In this document: piece by piece, positions 52,239 through 63,875 of the stretch
Position numbering within the stretch: the first letter of the stretch is position 1
Layout of the letters: each line of letters starts with the position of its first letter
Assembly (NCBI GenBank): GCA_024516035.1
Contig: CM044965.1
Span: 25,678,493 to 25,742,492 of the forward strand
Origin: Bactericera cockerelli
Lineage: Eukaryota > Arthropoda > Insecta > Hemiptera > Triozidae
Direction of reading: 5' to 3'
DNA: 64,000 nucleotides
The notes under the pieces: generated by a model
Database searches by the model: none
What the model saw: the letters and a program-made list of their open reading frames with translations, nothing else
Told to the model about the DNA's origin: nothing
Position numbers and translations under genes: made by a program

Positions 52239-53057
52239 TTAGTTTGTCTTTTTCTTCTTTGCTTGTTTGTCTTTGAAACTATTGTCAACAGCGTCTAAAT
52301 GATCAGACAGGCGTTTTCTGCGTTTTTTGACTGGGAGCATAAAGTCATCATCATCGTCTGTTGGATGATTTTCGAATGACTTTGGTTTTTCAACAGCGGT
52401 GAACGTTTTGAGAACAGCATCAATCGTACGGTCGACATTGTTGTATGTTTCATTTTCAATATTATCTCTTGTTGGTTGTTTAGATATTTTTTTGGTGAGT
52501 AATCTAACCAGATTTTGTCCATCGGTTTTCTCCTTAATGTTTTTATTTTCTTTTGTTGGTTGCACTACCAGATTTTCATTCTCAATAACCTTCTTCATTT
52601 CATTTTCATTCTTTGATTTGACTTGTTTTGGGTTCACATCCCATCCTGTTGCTTGTTTAGATATTTTTTTAGTGAGTAATCCAGCCAGATTTTGTTCACC
52701 GATTTTCTCATCAATGTTTTTATTTTTATTTTGTTTTGTTGATTGCACTGCCATTTTTTCATTCTCAATAACTTTTTTTATTTCATTTTCATTCCTTGGT
52801 TTGACTTGTTTTGGGTTCACATCCCATCCTGTTGCTTGTTTAGATATTTTTTTAGTGAGTAATCCAACCAGATTTTGTTCACCGGTTTTCTCCTCAATGT
52901 TTTTCTTTTTATTTTGTTTTGTTGATTGCACTACCAGTTTTTCATTCACAATAACTTTCTTTATTTCATTTTCATTCCTTGGTTTGACCAGTTTTGGGTT
53001 CACATGATCTTTTTTGTCACTTTTTCTTTTGAATTTCTTTTCCTCAGTTGATCCCAA
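52239..53057 (-). CDS. Lys-rich C-terminal frame with three tandem repeats
   Basis: 272 aa. Three units start near ENEIKKVI and contain QNLVGLLTKKISKQ. The end carries basic clusters KKRRKR and KKKKTN, likely nuclear localisation. Probably part of the same locus as the 669-aa frame. Confidence 0.5.
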   Translation of the reverse strand: MGSTEEKKFKRKSDKKDHVNPKLVKPRNENEIKKVIVNEKLVVQSTKQNKKKNIEEKTGEQNLVGLLTKKISKQATGWDVNPKQVKPRNENEIKKVIENEKMAVQSTKQNKNKNIDEKIGEQNLAGLLTKKISKQATGWDVNPKQVKSKNENEMKKVIENENLVVQPTKENKNIKEKTDGQNLVRLLTKKISKQPTRDNIENETYNNVDRTIDAVLKTFTAVEKPKSFENHPTDDDDDFMLPVKKRRKRLSDHLDAVDNSFKDKQAKKKKTN

Positions 53058-55653
53058 TAGAGTTTTCTCATCATTGATCTGTTCTTGTACTTCTTTTGGT
53101 TTTGACTAAAACTTGATGTTTACTTATTTGTTCATTTTTTTCTTCCATTTTGTTTTCATTTGAGGGATTTATGTAAAGTTCGATTTAAATTTGATTGCTC
53201 AAAATCGTCAAAATGAACTTTCCGGGACGACTTCTTAATGTGTTTTTTGTTATCAAAAACGGTTTTTATATCTCCAGCTAAGTCCCATTCCCTGTTAGCT
53301 TCTTTTGCTTTCTGAATTATGCTAGAATGTATTGGCCTTTTCACTGTAAGTACAATTTTTACTTTCTGGTCATTATTGTTATTCTGGTCAATGGAATCCT
53401 CAGCTACGTTCGTTTTGTAAGCTTTTATCTTGTTCTCTTTAGAAATTTCTTTAATTTTTTCTTGTAATGGCGCATTTGGGCTATTATCTTTATCTGGTTT
53501 TGTTCTGTTCTTGATGCTATCATTCGTTTGAATTATTTTCTTGGTTTTTTTACTGTCACATTTTGATGCTCCAGGGGATATCTTATTGAACTTCCAGTCA
53601 AAGTTCTCCAAGTGGTCAACAGCTTGTTTAGCATCATCCGTGTTTTTGCCTATGAGATCAATATCTTGGGAGATTCCATCGCCCTCTCGTATTTTTGCTA
53701 GCTCTTGTGTGATAACAGCTCTTAAATGAGGTAAACTTGATTTTATTCTATCAATGTTGATTGTATTTGAGTCGAAACAAATTTCTAGCATTTTCAAGTG
53801 CTCTCAATTCTTTCTCTTCGTCAAATCTTTCCTTGATTTTTAGTTTTGTTTTGGATGTTTCATATCGTGGATTGTAAATCAAATCTTGCGGAAAGTCGTA
53901 TTTCTCATTGAAAAACGTGCTCATCTGAATGAGATAATTTACTTGAACCATTCTCAAATAAATAACACATACTTGTGTCTCTGTTTGATATTGGTCATAC
54001 TGACTTATGCAATCATTGCATTGATCAGTTACAATCTCTTTCACCTCTGACATAACTGTTCTTAGTTGAGATATCGTCGTGTATTGAAACGTGGTAATGT
54101 TCTCTACTAGGTAAGCAAACTTGTCATAATTAGTAATCTGTTTGATAGTTTCTTCTAGTATTTGACAAGCATTTTCAGGAAGATGTTGCATTGTTTCTGC
54201 ACAATATCAAATAATGGATTTAATGTTGAAATAACATTTTTATTTTCTTCTTTATATCCTAAGATTTTATATTTGTATTCCATTGTCTCAGAAGGGTTTT
54301 GAACAATGTTTCCTTCAGCATCTTTTATCTGATGTCTTGTTTGATAAGAAACCTATCATTTTTCGTAGATTGTAGGATTTGTTAATACCTCCTTTGAAAT
54401 TATTAATCAATAGTGTATGATTCAACTGGTGTGTAGCTTTTACTATTTCAAGAACATTTTCAACAGTGCGAAAGTTGCTGTCTGTCAGCATTGCTATCAA
54501 ATGCTCAATGACTTGGGGTGCTACCAAAGTTCCAAATCTCAGATTTATCATCAAGAACTTGGCTATCTCAGCTCTAAATTCTGGTTTGCCAATAGTGTAG
54601 TAGGCATTAGAGAACAGGCGATAAGTATAGATTAGCTATTTCTGTGGGTTCTTGTAGTAGTTCATTGTCTATGATTTTCAAATTCGGTTTTATTTCTTAT
54701 CTTTCTCTGTGCGATGAATTTTTTTCATGCATTGTTTTATGTGAGTATTAATATTGTTTACAACATAATACTTCATATCATCTGTGCTATCTTTCAAAAT
54801 GGCACAGTATAGCTTAAAGACATCATCTTTATTGAAAGTGCTGTTAAATGCCTGGTGAATTTTCCCAAGGCTCTTATTACAAGAATTTTGTTCAATTTTT
54901 TATCAATTGAAAAATAAATTTTATGAATATCTTTAATCAGTGCAATGTGTATTTGTTTTAATTTATCACATTTGACAATCTGAGGAAAACCACTTACCCA
55001 TGCACTGAGACGTAAAAGGATATCGGTCATTTTATTTTCAGCATTAGATTTAAATTCATCAATTTTATCTGTACCTTCCTTATAAATAAAGTACATTTGA
55101 GATACTTTTTCCTGCAACATATTTTCATTTATTTTAAAGAAGCTTAAAAGTTCAATACACATCAGTTGTATGTCTAGTGTGATTTGGATTCTGCTGCCTT
55201 ACCTAAATACGACACGAAATCTTCGAACTCTTTCTGATCAATATACTTTTTATTGTTCAATAGAATGTTAGACATTATTTTTACCACTAGTCCAAGTCGT
55301 ATTGCATCTTTTTCAGTAACCATGTCTTTAACCATTCGTTCAAATTCAGGAATGTATGATTTGACAATAGTAGTGTTAACATTGCTGAAATATAACACTA
55401 TTTCCCAAGCAAATCGTCATCTTTCTTCATTTGAATCACACTGTTTACAATTTGTTTCGCGGCACGAAGCATTGATTTTTTCAAGTCCCCTGAGGCGGGA
55501 TCAAAAAATGCATGAATCAACTGTTCGAGCTCATCTCGCCAATTCTTTTGAAGCAGTTTGATCATTTGGTCAACTTTTGTTTCCAACTTACTCAAATGGT
55601 TTCTTCACAAAACCAGATTTTCGAAAAAAAAGTTTAGAATAACGGATTTAAAA

Positions 55654-57663
55654 TTAAGATTTTTCATGCGCCTCAGTAACGAATGATATCACAGTATATT
55701 GAGTGTCGAAACGCTCTTGCTGTGGCTCTGCTAAAGTGTTGGTGGACTCTATTTGAGAATGCGGTCTAGTTTCTTGCTCAAATCTTTTCAAGAAAAAATT
55801 GCACAGTGCTTCCATAGCTACCACACTGTTTGTTTCATCTAGAAGTTTACACAGTTTTAGTTTGTTCTTTTGGTAGTGATTTTCTTGTTTGCAACAGATG
55901 TCACACAGGAGAGAAAGGGCTGCCCCTTGAACAGTTTTATGTTCAGAGTTTTTGTTAATCGTTTCATATAAAATTAGTATAGTTCTATCAATACTGATTT
56001 CATCGATCAATCTGTAGCTGCTGACATAGAATTTTCGTAAATTTTGAAGATATTTTAAGACGCGTGGATTGGAAAGGGTCTTTTTGATCTTGTAGAGCAC
56101 AGCTTGGAGACAGTTAGTCACCACATTTTGCTTCAATCTCTCGTTGATGAAATAGTTGAAGCATAAAGCTATGTTGTATTCCTGACCTTTCTTCAAAACA
56201 CATTCAATTTGGTCATGCTTTGATTGTGGTACCACCTTCAACATTTCTTTGTCCTCGTCCGTTTGCTTACCTCTTCGAATTTTCTTTTTCGAAACATTTT
56301 TAGAGTCTGTAAACGTGAGCATAGAATGTTGGATAATGGCTTTGTCTTCGTCCGTCAGAGTATTTTTCTCTGACAATATGGTGAAGGAGAACATCACACT
56401 CATGAGGCTGAACTGATCTGTGGCTTTGTCAATATTGTTCAACAACTCGTAGACAACGTTGCTGGAAATTTTCAAATGTTTACATTTGCTCTCAGTGAGC
56501 TTGAAGTTCTCACACACTTGTGTCATGATTCCGAAACAAACGTCGATGACGTTTCCATACTTGGTCGCGTCGAAATTGTCTTCGGTGATTTTCCTTGTCA
56601 TTCGCAGCAAAATGAAGTAGTACAAGACGACCATTCCTGCTTCCGGTATCTGATTTGGATCTGAGCTCATCTTGTTGAAATCTTCCATCAATGATGTCAG
56701 TACATCGGGATTACAGTTGAGGCAGACACGCAGTATACTATCGCATTTAGGGTATATATCTTTTAAGGCTTTTCCAAAATCTTTATGAATGCCTTTATCA
56801 ATCTCGTTTTCAATTAGTCGAATAAGTAACATCGTCGTATTTTTCACATTGTACTTCTTGTTTTTAATCGTAAAGTTGTACCTCAACCTCAACGTTCCAT
56901 CATGTCTATCATAGTTGAAGATTTCCTCCAAATAGATGTTCATCCATTCGTACTTGTTGATGGCCGTGCAGATGACGTGCATGATAGACTCGTTGATCTG
57001 AGCGGATGTCGAGGTGAGGAAGAGCTGCACGATGTAGTGCTTGAACTCTAGCCTCAGGTCCTCTTCTATTTGCTTGACTTGGAAAAACCAAGCCAAGCTG
57101 TTGAACAGATGGACAATCTCCTTCTCGTATTTGATGATCACACAGGCCGCAGAAGCATCGAGCTTGATCAAGCCAAGGAAATACTTGAGGTAGCATTTCA
57201 CATGACGCCAGACCGGTGCTTGATAGATTCGCATGTACTCGTTGACGATGTATTTGTTGCTCAAAACCACTAGCAGGGCCCTTGTGTCGTTCAAACAGGA
57301 TATCCAATGGAACAAGTCAATGTTGCCATCCCGACGACACTCTTGAAACCGCGAGATTACCAAGACTATCAGATTGATCAGGTCGTCTTCACTTAGGTTT
57401 CTCAGCGTGCACTGGTCCAGCATTTGAACCATATCTTCGGTGATGCGATTCGAACTGAAGATGTTACAAAACAGGTCCTTATAAAAAGCTTCGCCTTCGG
57501 CTTCATTGGATATTTCAATGATCTCCTGGTAGGTTTTCTTGTCAAAGTCGTCTTCGCTTCTTGTTATTGGACCAGAGCCTTTGTTTTTCTTTTCGGCGTT
57601 GCAATTCCCGCTTCTGAATGTTTCATAGCTTACCTCGATATGATCTGAAGATTCGAACAACAT
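55654..57663 (-). CDS. Open 669-aa N-terminal frame of the helical-repeat locus
   Basis: Longest uninterrupted host-like frame in the window: MLFESSDHIEVSYETF to the final EAHEKS. Possible acceptors cattacag and gatacag lie 50-75 bases upstream, hinting at an upstream exon. There is no catalytic motif or membrane span, and the pattern of Leu/Ile-spaced helices suggests a scaffold protein. Confidence 0.6.
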   Translation of the reverse strand: MLFESSDHIEVSYETFRSGNCNAEKKNKGSGPITRSEDDFDKKTYQEIIEISNEAEGEAFYKDLFCNIFSSNRITEDMVQMLDQCTLRNLSEDDLINLIVLVISRFQECRRDGNIDLFHWISCLNDTRALLVVLSNKYIVNEYMRIYQAPVWRHVKCYLKYFLGLIKLDASAACVIIKYEKEIVHLFNSLAWFFQVKQIEEDLRLEFKHYIVQLFLTSTSAQINESIMHVICTAINKYEWMNIYLEEIFNYDRHDGTLRLRYNFTIKNKKYNVKNTTMLLIRLIENEIDKGIHKDFGKALKDIYPKCDSILRVCLNCNPDVLTSLMEDFNKMSSDPNQIPEAGMVVLYYFILLRMTRKITEDNFDATKYGNVIDVCFGIMTQVCENFKLTESKCKHLKISSNVVYELLNNIDKATDQFSLMSVMFSFTILSEKNTLTDEDKAIIQHSMLTFTDSKNVSKKKIRRGKQTDEDKEMLKVVPQSKHDQIECVLKKGQEYNIALCFNYFINERLKQNVVTNCLQAVLYKIKKTLSNPRVLKYLQNLRKFYVSSYRLIDEISIDRTILILYETINKNSEHKTVQGAALSLLCDICCKQENHYQKNKLKLCKLLDETNSVVAMEALCNFFLKRFEQETRPHSQIESTNTLAEPQQERFDTQYTVISFVTEAHEKS

Positions 57664-57789
57664 TTTGCTTGCTTTCTTTCGGACTGGGTCGTCGTCAATC
57701 CATAAACTGTATCAACGTAGGAGATTATCTGTAATGAAAAATATTAAAATTTACTTAAATAATATAATAATATACATATATAATAATAA

Positions 57790-57850
57790 TAATGTACTTC
57801 TTTGTGTTATTATATCACAATTTAGTGGGTAGCGCAGAATTATAGGACTT
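57790..57850 (-). repeat. SINE family F end fragment
   Basis: acttctttgtgttattatat and tagtgggtagcgcagaatta. Confidence 0.7.
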
Positions 57851-57904
57851 TTCCATATTTTTAATATCCTATTATCTTATCCTAATATCCTATTAATGCA
57901 GGTC

Positions 57905-59545
57905 ACAAAAGTCGTATGCATTGGACAAGAAACAAAAACCTTGATATTTTATATGCATACTATAAAGCCACTAATATTGAGACTGACAAGAAGAACTACA
58001 TATCCCGACTGAAGAGTATTTGGAACAGCGAGTTCGATCATGAAAAATTGGAAGGTAGCAGATTATCTTCACAAGTTCGATCTGTCCTAAAAAGAAATGT
58101 ATTCTCAAAAATCGAGATTGATCAGATCAAAGAGAAAGTAAGAAGAACCAATGCTGGACAGAATGAAAGAAGTTCCACCGAGGATCAAAGTGGTGAAAAC
58201 GAACACACTATCAATAATCAAACCCAATCATCAACCACTAGTCCTGACATTTCTAGTTCCATCAGCAACGACACCAATGATAATGAAATTGAGCAATCAT
58301 AAAACGGAACTGTACAGCAAATATAAAATCCTGGCAATTAACACGTGGGCCATACCAATCCTTGCTTACACTTTCGGGATCATCAACTGGTCGTCAACAG
58401 ATTTAAAAGATCTAAATAGAAAAGTAAGAACTATTATGACGAAATTTCGATCTCACCATCCACACTCAGCTGTTGAAAGAATGTACTTACCTAGAAACAA
58501 AGGAGGAAGAGGATTGATAGACTTAGAAGAACTACATTACAAAAATATACAAAAGATGAGAAAATATTTCTCACATCTAACTTCCCCATTCCTGGAAGAA
58601 TTAAAATTAGCTGATGTGTATACGCCACTGAAACTGTCAAATAATAATTTCATTCCAAACGAACCCGCCACTGTTACAACACGCATCACAGACTGGCAAA
58701 GTGGCGCAATGAAAGGAAGATTCCCCAAAGTTCTGCATGGTGAAGAAAATGTTGACAAGAAGATGTCCGCTGCTTACCTGACGAAAGGTTTCCTCTTCAG
58801 TGAAACTGAGGGCTTCCTTCATGCAATCCAGGACCAGACTGTCAAAACACGAAATTTCATCAAACACATTATGAAACAAAGTATTAATGACATGTGTCGA
58901 TTATGTGGCAAATTCACAGAGTCAATCCAACATCTGTCATCTGGATGTTCTGTTCTGGCACCACATGAATATACCTATAGACACAATTTAGTTGCCAACC
59001 TTATTCATCAAGCCCTCAAGCAGACAAATTTCAGAAGTAAGAAACATGTTCCTCATTATAAATACAAGCCACAATCAGTCATCGAAAACAGAACAAGTAA
59101 GCTGTACTGGAATATGCCAATAATGACCAATGTTCATCTTCCTCATAACAGACCCGATATCGTACTGTTTCAAAAATCTAAAAAGAAAGCTTTCATAGTT
59201 GACGTTACAATTCCTATGGATGAGAACATACACAAAGCTTACATCGAGAAGAAAAGAAAATATGAAGATTTGAAGTTGCAGCTCTCTCAGATATATGGTC
59301 TTTCATCAGTCTCAATTATCCCTTTCGTTATATCATCAAACGGTCTGATCCACAAAAACAATAATGCTGGATTAAAAGAATTGGGACTAACAAATACTGA
59401 GGCAATCATTGAGAACGCTCAAAAGTCGGTGATACTATCTACTACTCAAATCATAAACAAATGTCTTAATATTAATTGAACGTGGCTTCCTATGAACATA
59501 TTGTTGTTTAAACCTATGTTTATTTGTAATTACCTCAATAAAGAG
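57905..59545 (+). mobile_element. Retroelement with restriction-like endonuclease, reverse transcriptase deleted
   Basis: 5' part (57916-58302) encodes HWTRNKNLDILYAYYKATN, a basic N-terminal domain. From about 58290 the second frame (to 59479) begins in the thumb region (TWAIPILAYTFGIINWSS, YLPRNKGGRGLIDLEE). It then has a Cys/His cluster (CRLCGKFTESIQHLSSGC) and a PD-(D/E)XK-type nuclease (RPDIVLFQKSKKKAFIVDV). The entire polymerase core is missing, so this is an internally deleted copy. The 3' end is a caataaagagtgatacctta tail. Confidence 0.85.
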
Positions 59546-59559
59546 TGATACCTTATTAT

Positions 59560-59700
59560 TATTTTTGCCTGTAATTCCGCCACTGGTCGCTGTTAACAAT
59601 AAAGGTATGAGTAGACCCCTCGAGAGGTATGAGTAGACCCCGAACACCCAAGTACAGAGCAGAAAAAATCCTGCCCCGCTGGGGATCGAACCCAGAGAAC
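59560..59700 (-). repeat. SINE family F copy
   Basis: aattccgccactggtcgctg, gtatgagtagaccccgaaca, ctggggatcgaacccagaga. Confidence 0.82.
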
Positions 59701-59714
59701 CCTTAGGTTAGGTA

Positions 59715-59930
59715 AATAGGTATCAGTATAAACAGTATAAACAGAAAAGTGAGAAGTTGTACTAGATGTACATGAATATCAGAACATACCTGGACAGCTG
59801 TTTCGAGCTTATTTGATCTCATCAGCAGGTAATAGTTCTGAATATCCATGTCATCAACTAACCTCTCTATTTTAATCAGTATAAACAGAAAAGTGAGAAG
59901 TTGTACTAGATGTACATGAGGTACCACGAA
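59715..59930. repeat. Direct repeat, about 48 bp x 2
   Basis: cagtataaacagaaaagtga and gaagttgtactagatgtaca occur at 59722-59773 and 59877-59920. Confidence 0.85.
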
Positions 59931-60117
59931 TGGTTTTTTTGCCATCATTTTGTTTGGTCATATTTCAGATATAGGTATTAGGTATGGACGTTATAGTCTA
60001 CGGGAAAATGTCTATAACTAATTTGCATTTAAACTAAAGAATTTTTAAGTTTAAATTTAAACTCTTGTCCGTAGTCTAATAACCAGACGAGTACTTCATT
60101 TTTAACTTTTTTCAATC

Positions 60118-60452
60118 TGGGTTTAACGTCACTCTCAACTGCATGGTGATATCACAACGGGAGTGTTACCCTCCATTTGCAGGAAACTCTCAAACCTGCT
60201 ACCCACATTAACATCACCTAGCCTGGGTTGGGCCGGAATGGCAGCATCACGAAGTTTTCACCTCACTGGACGTTGCTTAACTGCGGTGATACTACGAGAA
60301 CCATTGCATGGTCATATCATGACGGGGGTGTTACCCTGCCCTTTCTGAAACTCACAAACCTGATACCCACATTAACCTCACCCAGCCTGGGTGAGGTTAA
60401 TGTGCACTGGTTAGTACTAGAACCATTCATTCCGCCATCAACGCTGGCATCA
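60118..60452 (+). repeat. Repeat family G, rearranged copy
   Basis: gggtttaacgtcactctcaa, cacctagcctgggttgggcc, cttcggt-like variants, then a second partial unit (gcatggtcatatcatgacgg) and ccatcaacgctgg. Looks like two copies fused. Confidence 0.8.
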
Positions 60453-60827
60453 ACACTTTTAGCTCTAAATTCTTAATACAGAGTGGTCGAAAAGTCCCAG
60501 AAGGGATCTTTAGGGTCGAAAACATCAAAAAATAGAGATTTGAAATTTTTTATGGAGTTCTAAAACAAAGTTTAACATGTTCTTTTTTTTTAACAATTAA
60601 AACATGTTTTTTTTTTGCTCTGGGTTTTAAACATACATTATCTTTCTCGCATGGCAAGAAAAAACATAGCTTTCGGTGCTCACAACTGGTGAAAAATTTA
60701 TACGCGCCCGTTCAGATTTAGATAGGCAATGTGCAATGAAAACATTGTCTAAGTGTGCGAACACAACGGATCCCTAGACCCTAAGGTAGCCTCGGCATCT
60801 AACCATGTTACTAAGGCCCGGAATTAT

Positions 60828-60990
60828 GAAACAGAATTAGATTAACTAATGTGCTACACTATTCCTTAACACGCCCTCTGGTGGGATTTCAACCAATCAC
60901 AGCGCATTTATATCAGCTGTTAAGTGATAGTGGCGTGGACTAACAAATCCCAGATATTTAATCCTGTTTCATAATTCGGCACTTAGTAGG
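60828..60990. mobile_element. MITE with about 25 bp inverted ends
   Basis: actaaggcccggaattatga and aacag face ctgtttcataattcggcac and ttagt. The interior (accaatcacagcgcatttat) has no ORF. Confidence 0.85.
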
Positions 60991-62180
60991 ATTCTTGAAA
61001 CAAGGTTTCTACAAAAATCAAGAGATGGTTTTTTAACATGGGACATGATTTTACAATGAATATTCGGGTCAAGAGAGAGACCTTATTTTTAACATGGTAC
61101 AATATTGGTACATGCTACAATTGCTACATTTGGTACATGCTTTTACGAAAGTGATTCACTGAAATTTGTTGCCATGAACTTCTCTTAATGATAAATTTAA
61201 AACAATATGCCACAAGACATACCATTTCATTTAAGATTTTAAAGTTGGTCCATGGCCTGACTGGGGCAGTGTAGGCATTTTTTTTTTTTTTTTTTTTTTT
61301 GCTGAAACTTAATCACCGAAAAAATCAAGGAATATGGGTTTTTGCGTTTTTTTTTTATATTTTCAGCCTTTTCTGAGATACGGGGGTTAGGGTGGGATTT
61401 TATGGACATTTTATTAAAAAACCTATATAATTATGTACGTTGAGGGGAAAAAAAAGAAAAAAATACCCATGCTGGAATTTAATATTATTGTATAAACCCA
61501 CAGCGAAAAAATTCCCTTCTGGACCCTCCCTCCACCCAAATAAAATCCTGGCTACGCCACTGCTGACCGCCGACATGAATAAACATGCTCATGATTCCAA
61601 CACTTTGGGTGGTATGCAGAGTCCTCACTGTAGGGATGCCTGTGTTATTTGTCCCTTCAGCTGATTTTGTTATTCAGAGACGTTTGTTTAAAGCGTCTGT
61701 GCGCATGTGCAATCAGATGTTTCTTTAATAAATAATATTCAAGGTCGAAGTATTCCCTGTAGCAAGCTCGGGACCACCCTACAGTGAACCCTATAGGGAT
61801 TGCAAAATCGTCTCTGCATACGAGCCTATATCATACGTGACTATATGGACGTATTTGATCTCCCCCTTTCTCCTCTCCCTCGTCTCTCTCTCCCCTTTCC
61901 TCGACCTAGGTTTGGTGCAGGTACACTGGTACACCGCCAGCCTTTAGAAAACTGGGCGGAGACACCTTCAATCTGGTACATGAGGTTGTCCTGGGGTACT
62001 TACGAATACAAACATGTAATAACTGGTAGTCAGAAAATCACAAGACATGAAAGAAAGAAAAATGACACAGAGCAGAAAAAAGTTGCTAAGAAGGTTATGA
62101 AACGTCCAGAAATACGAAAAAAATTGAAATAGGAGCAAAAAATCAACTTGAAAACCTATCAAATCTAGTTTTCGAAAAAT
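60991..62180. other. Unassigned intergenic stretch
   Basis: Only a T24 run near 61280 and AT-rich sequence. Open frames at 61440 and 61800 have no motif or splice context. Confidence 0.5.
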
Positions 62181-62184
62181 AAAC

Positions 62185-63645
62185 AATCATGGCTGGCCTT
62201 TAATTAACCTAAAGGAAAATAATTATCAAACAATAATTAGCAAATTAATATCGGAGTGCAAGCCGACCCTACACAGTGTTTAAAGTGTTTTGAACACCTA
62301 TTTTCAAACTTACCTGGTTGTGTTCCCAGAACTATAATAATAATTATTCGTGATAAAAATAAAATCGAAAAATATAAGTTTTATCACCCTCGGAGTACGC
62401 TCCAACTTTTATCAAACTTACCAGTTTCTGTCTCAAAACATGTTCTTGTAAAAAACTTGCATCAGGTGTTTTATTTTTTTTCAAGTGTAAAAACAGATGC
62501 CGAATCAAAACGTAAAAAACAAAGTGGCATATCTAACATATCGAAAAATTGATGACTTTCTGCAGATTTGTACAGAATAAATAATAATAATATAATAATA
62601 CTCTTTACTGAAACAAATGAGAAAAAATTCATGCATTGGAATGGATCCCTACATACCTTATCAAGCAATAACGAAGAACTGACCTGAAGATGAAGAATAG
62701 GCCAAAATCGGACCTTTTGAAAAGGTACTGACTTTGTACGATTACAAAGCTGAAGGCTGGAAATATCCTCAGTAACCTACCATTAACGGGACTATACGTT
62801 TTTTTGGTTCACCCTAATAAACAGGAAAATATTGTATGTCCCTTGAATTCCTGAATCCTGTTTTGACTGCACAATTTTTTTTAATGCGCTCCTGCGCAGA
62901 TAGATATGCAATGTGGAATGATTTGTGTGAATTCACCTGTATAGCAATTTTTTTTTCAAACAAATTCTCAAAATTAAATTCAGACACTAAGACATATGTC
63001 ATTAAACAAGTTGGATCAAGTTTTATTTACAAATAATGACACAGAATATACAGGGTGGACCAAAAAAAACGTTTACACCCGTTAATCGTAGATTACTGAC
63101 GATATTTCCAGCCCGGATCTGCAATCCGTTTTTTCGGATTCGCCTTTATAACTGCACAAAGTGATTTTTTGCAACTTTCTGAAAAAGTCCGACTTTGGCT
63201 TATTCTTCAGGTCAGAACTTTTTTCCTGTTTAAGATGAGTTGATTCTGAACAATTCTGCAGAAAGCCAACAAAATTTCGATGTTTTTAGCTACACTGCTT
63301 TGTTTTTTAGGGTTTGGTTTGGTATCTTTTTTGACACCTGAATAGAAAAAAAATTCTCATGTAATTTTTTTACACTTTGAAACACTCAAGATTTGCCCGA
63401 GCAAATTTTGGCACAGACATGGGCAAGTTTGATAAAAGTTGGCGGCCAACCCAAGGATGCTAAAAAATAATTTTACGATTTTTTATCACGTGATCTTCTT
63501 GGAAAACGAACCAGGTAAGTCTCCAAAAATGATGTTCAAAATCTTAAAAGTGTTGACCGTGTAGGGTCGTCTTGTACTCAAAGAGTAATTAGCTATTTAT
63601 GTCTGATAATCATTTTCCTTCGAATTAATTAAAGGCCAGTCAAAT
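62185..63645. mobile_element. Large diverged fold-back element
   Basis: ctggcctttaattaacctaa (62194) pairs with the inverse of 63620-63645. Further arm pairs are gccgaccctacacagtg with gtgtagggtcgt, taatatc-like spacers, acttttatcaaacttacc with gggcaagtttgataaaagtt, ctgcagatttgtacag with gaacaattctgcagaaag, and ttttttggttcaccct with agggtggaccaaaaaa. The centre (about 62820-63045) holds AT-rich sequence and the 63002-63050 repeat block. Arms are about 600 bp with many mismatches. Confidence 0.8.
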
Positions 63646-63779
63646 GAATGATTGTTTGTTTCTCGATGATAGTTTTCAAGCATATTTTTCTGCATTCTAT
63701 GAAATATTGTCTTTAAAGTTCTTGAGTTTTTTTTTTTTGTACAAGTTACATAATTATTATTATTCGTATGCTGAAATGG

Positions 63780-63875
63780 CAGGTATGCATTTAGAATATG
63801 GAGCTGCCAACAGGAACTTTTGGGATCACGTGAAAAACATAGTTTACGAAATACCAGTGGAAACGCAAGAGTAGC
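63780..63875 (+). pseudogene. Fragment resembling the C-terminal end of an insect transposase
   Basis: NFWDHVKNIVYEIPVETQE resembles the FWGHVK..VY.TPV.. segment near the end of many Tc1/mariner-like or IS630-like transposases in insects. Nothing upstream is recognisable. Confidence 0.4.

Larger units (their letters stand above)
52239..57715 (-). pseudogene. Unrecognised helical-repeat locus with many frameshifts
   Basis: I do not recognise this gene. The N-terminal frame (57663-55654, 669 aa, or from about 57705 as SLWIDDDPVRKKASKM) is intact, Leu/Ile/Lys-rich and looks all-helical, as in HEAT/ARM proteins. Protein-like sequence then continues through 55595-55398, 55398-55174, 55162-54794, about 54880-54690, 54620-54315, 54191-53751, 53797-53156 and 53057-52239, switching frame each time without GT-AG introns. 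The end carries SSRKVHFDDFEQS, similar to a PP1-binding RVxF motif, and a three-fold repeat of about 65 aa with LLTKKISKQATGWDVNPKQV. It contains no SINEs over 5.5 kb, unlike all introns nearby. Either a recent degraded retrocopy or a real gene with assembly indels. Confidence 0.6.

Noticed and set aside
61800..62132. 110-aa plus frame
   Set aside because: No motif or splice sites, begins in a CT-rich tract and runs into the fold-back region.
3137..62668. Numerous tRNA-like segments as functional tRNA genes
   Set aside because: Each is joined to a recurrent SINE body or is mutated in the arms, and none forms a clean isolated cloverleaf.
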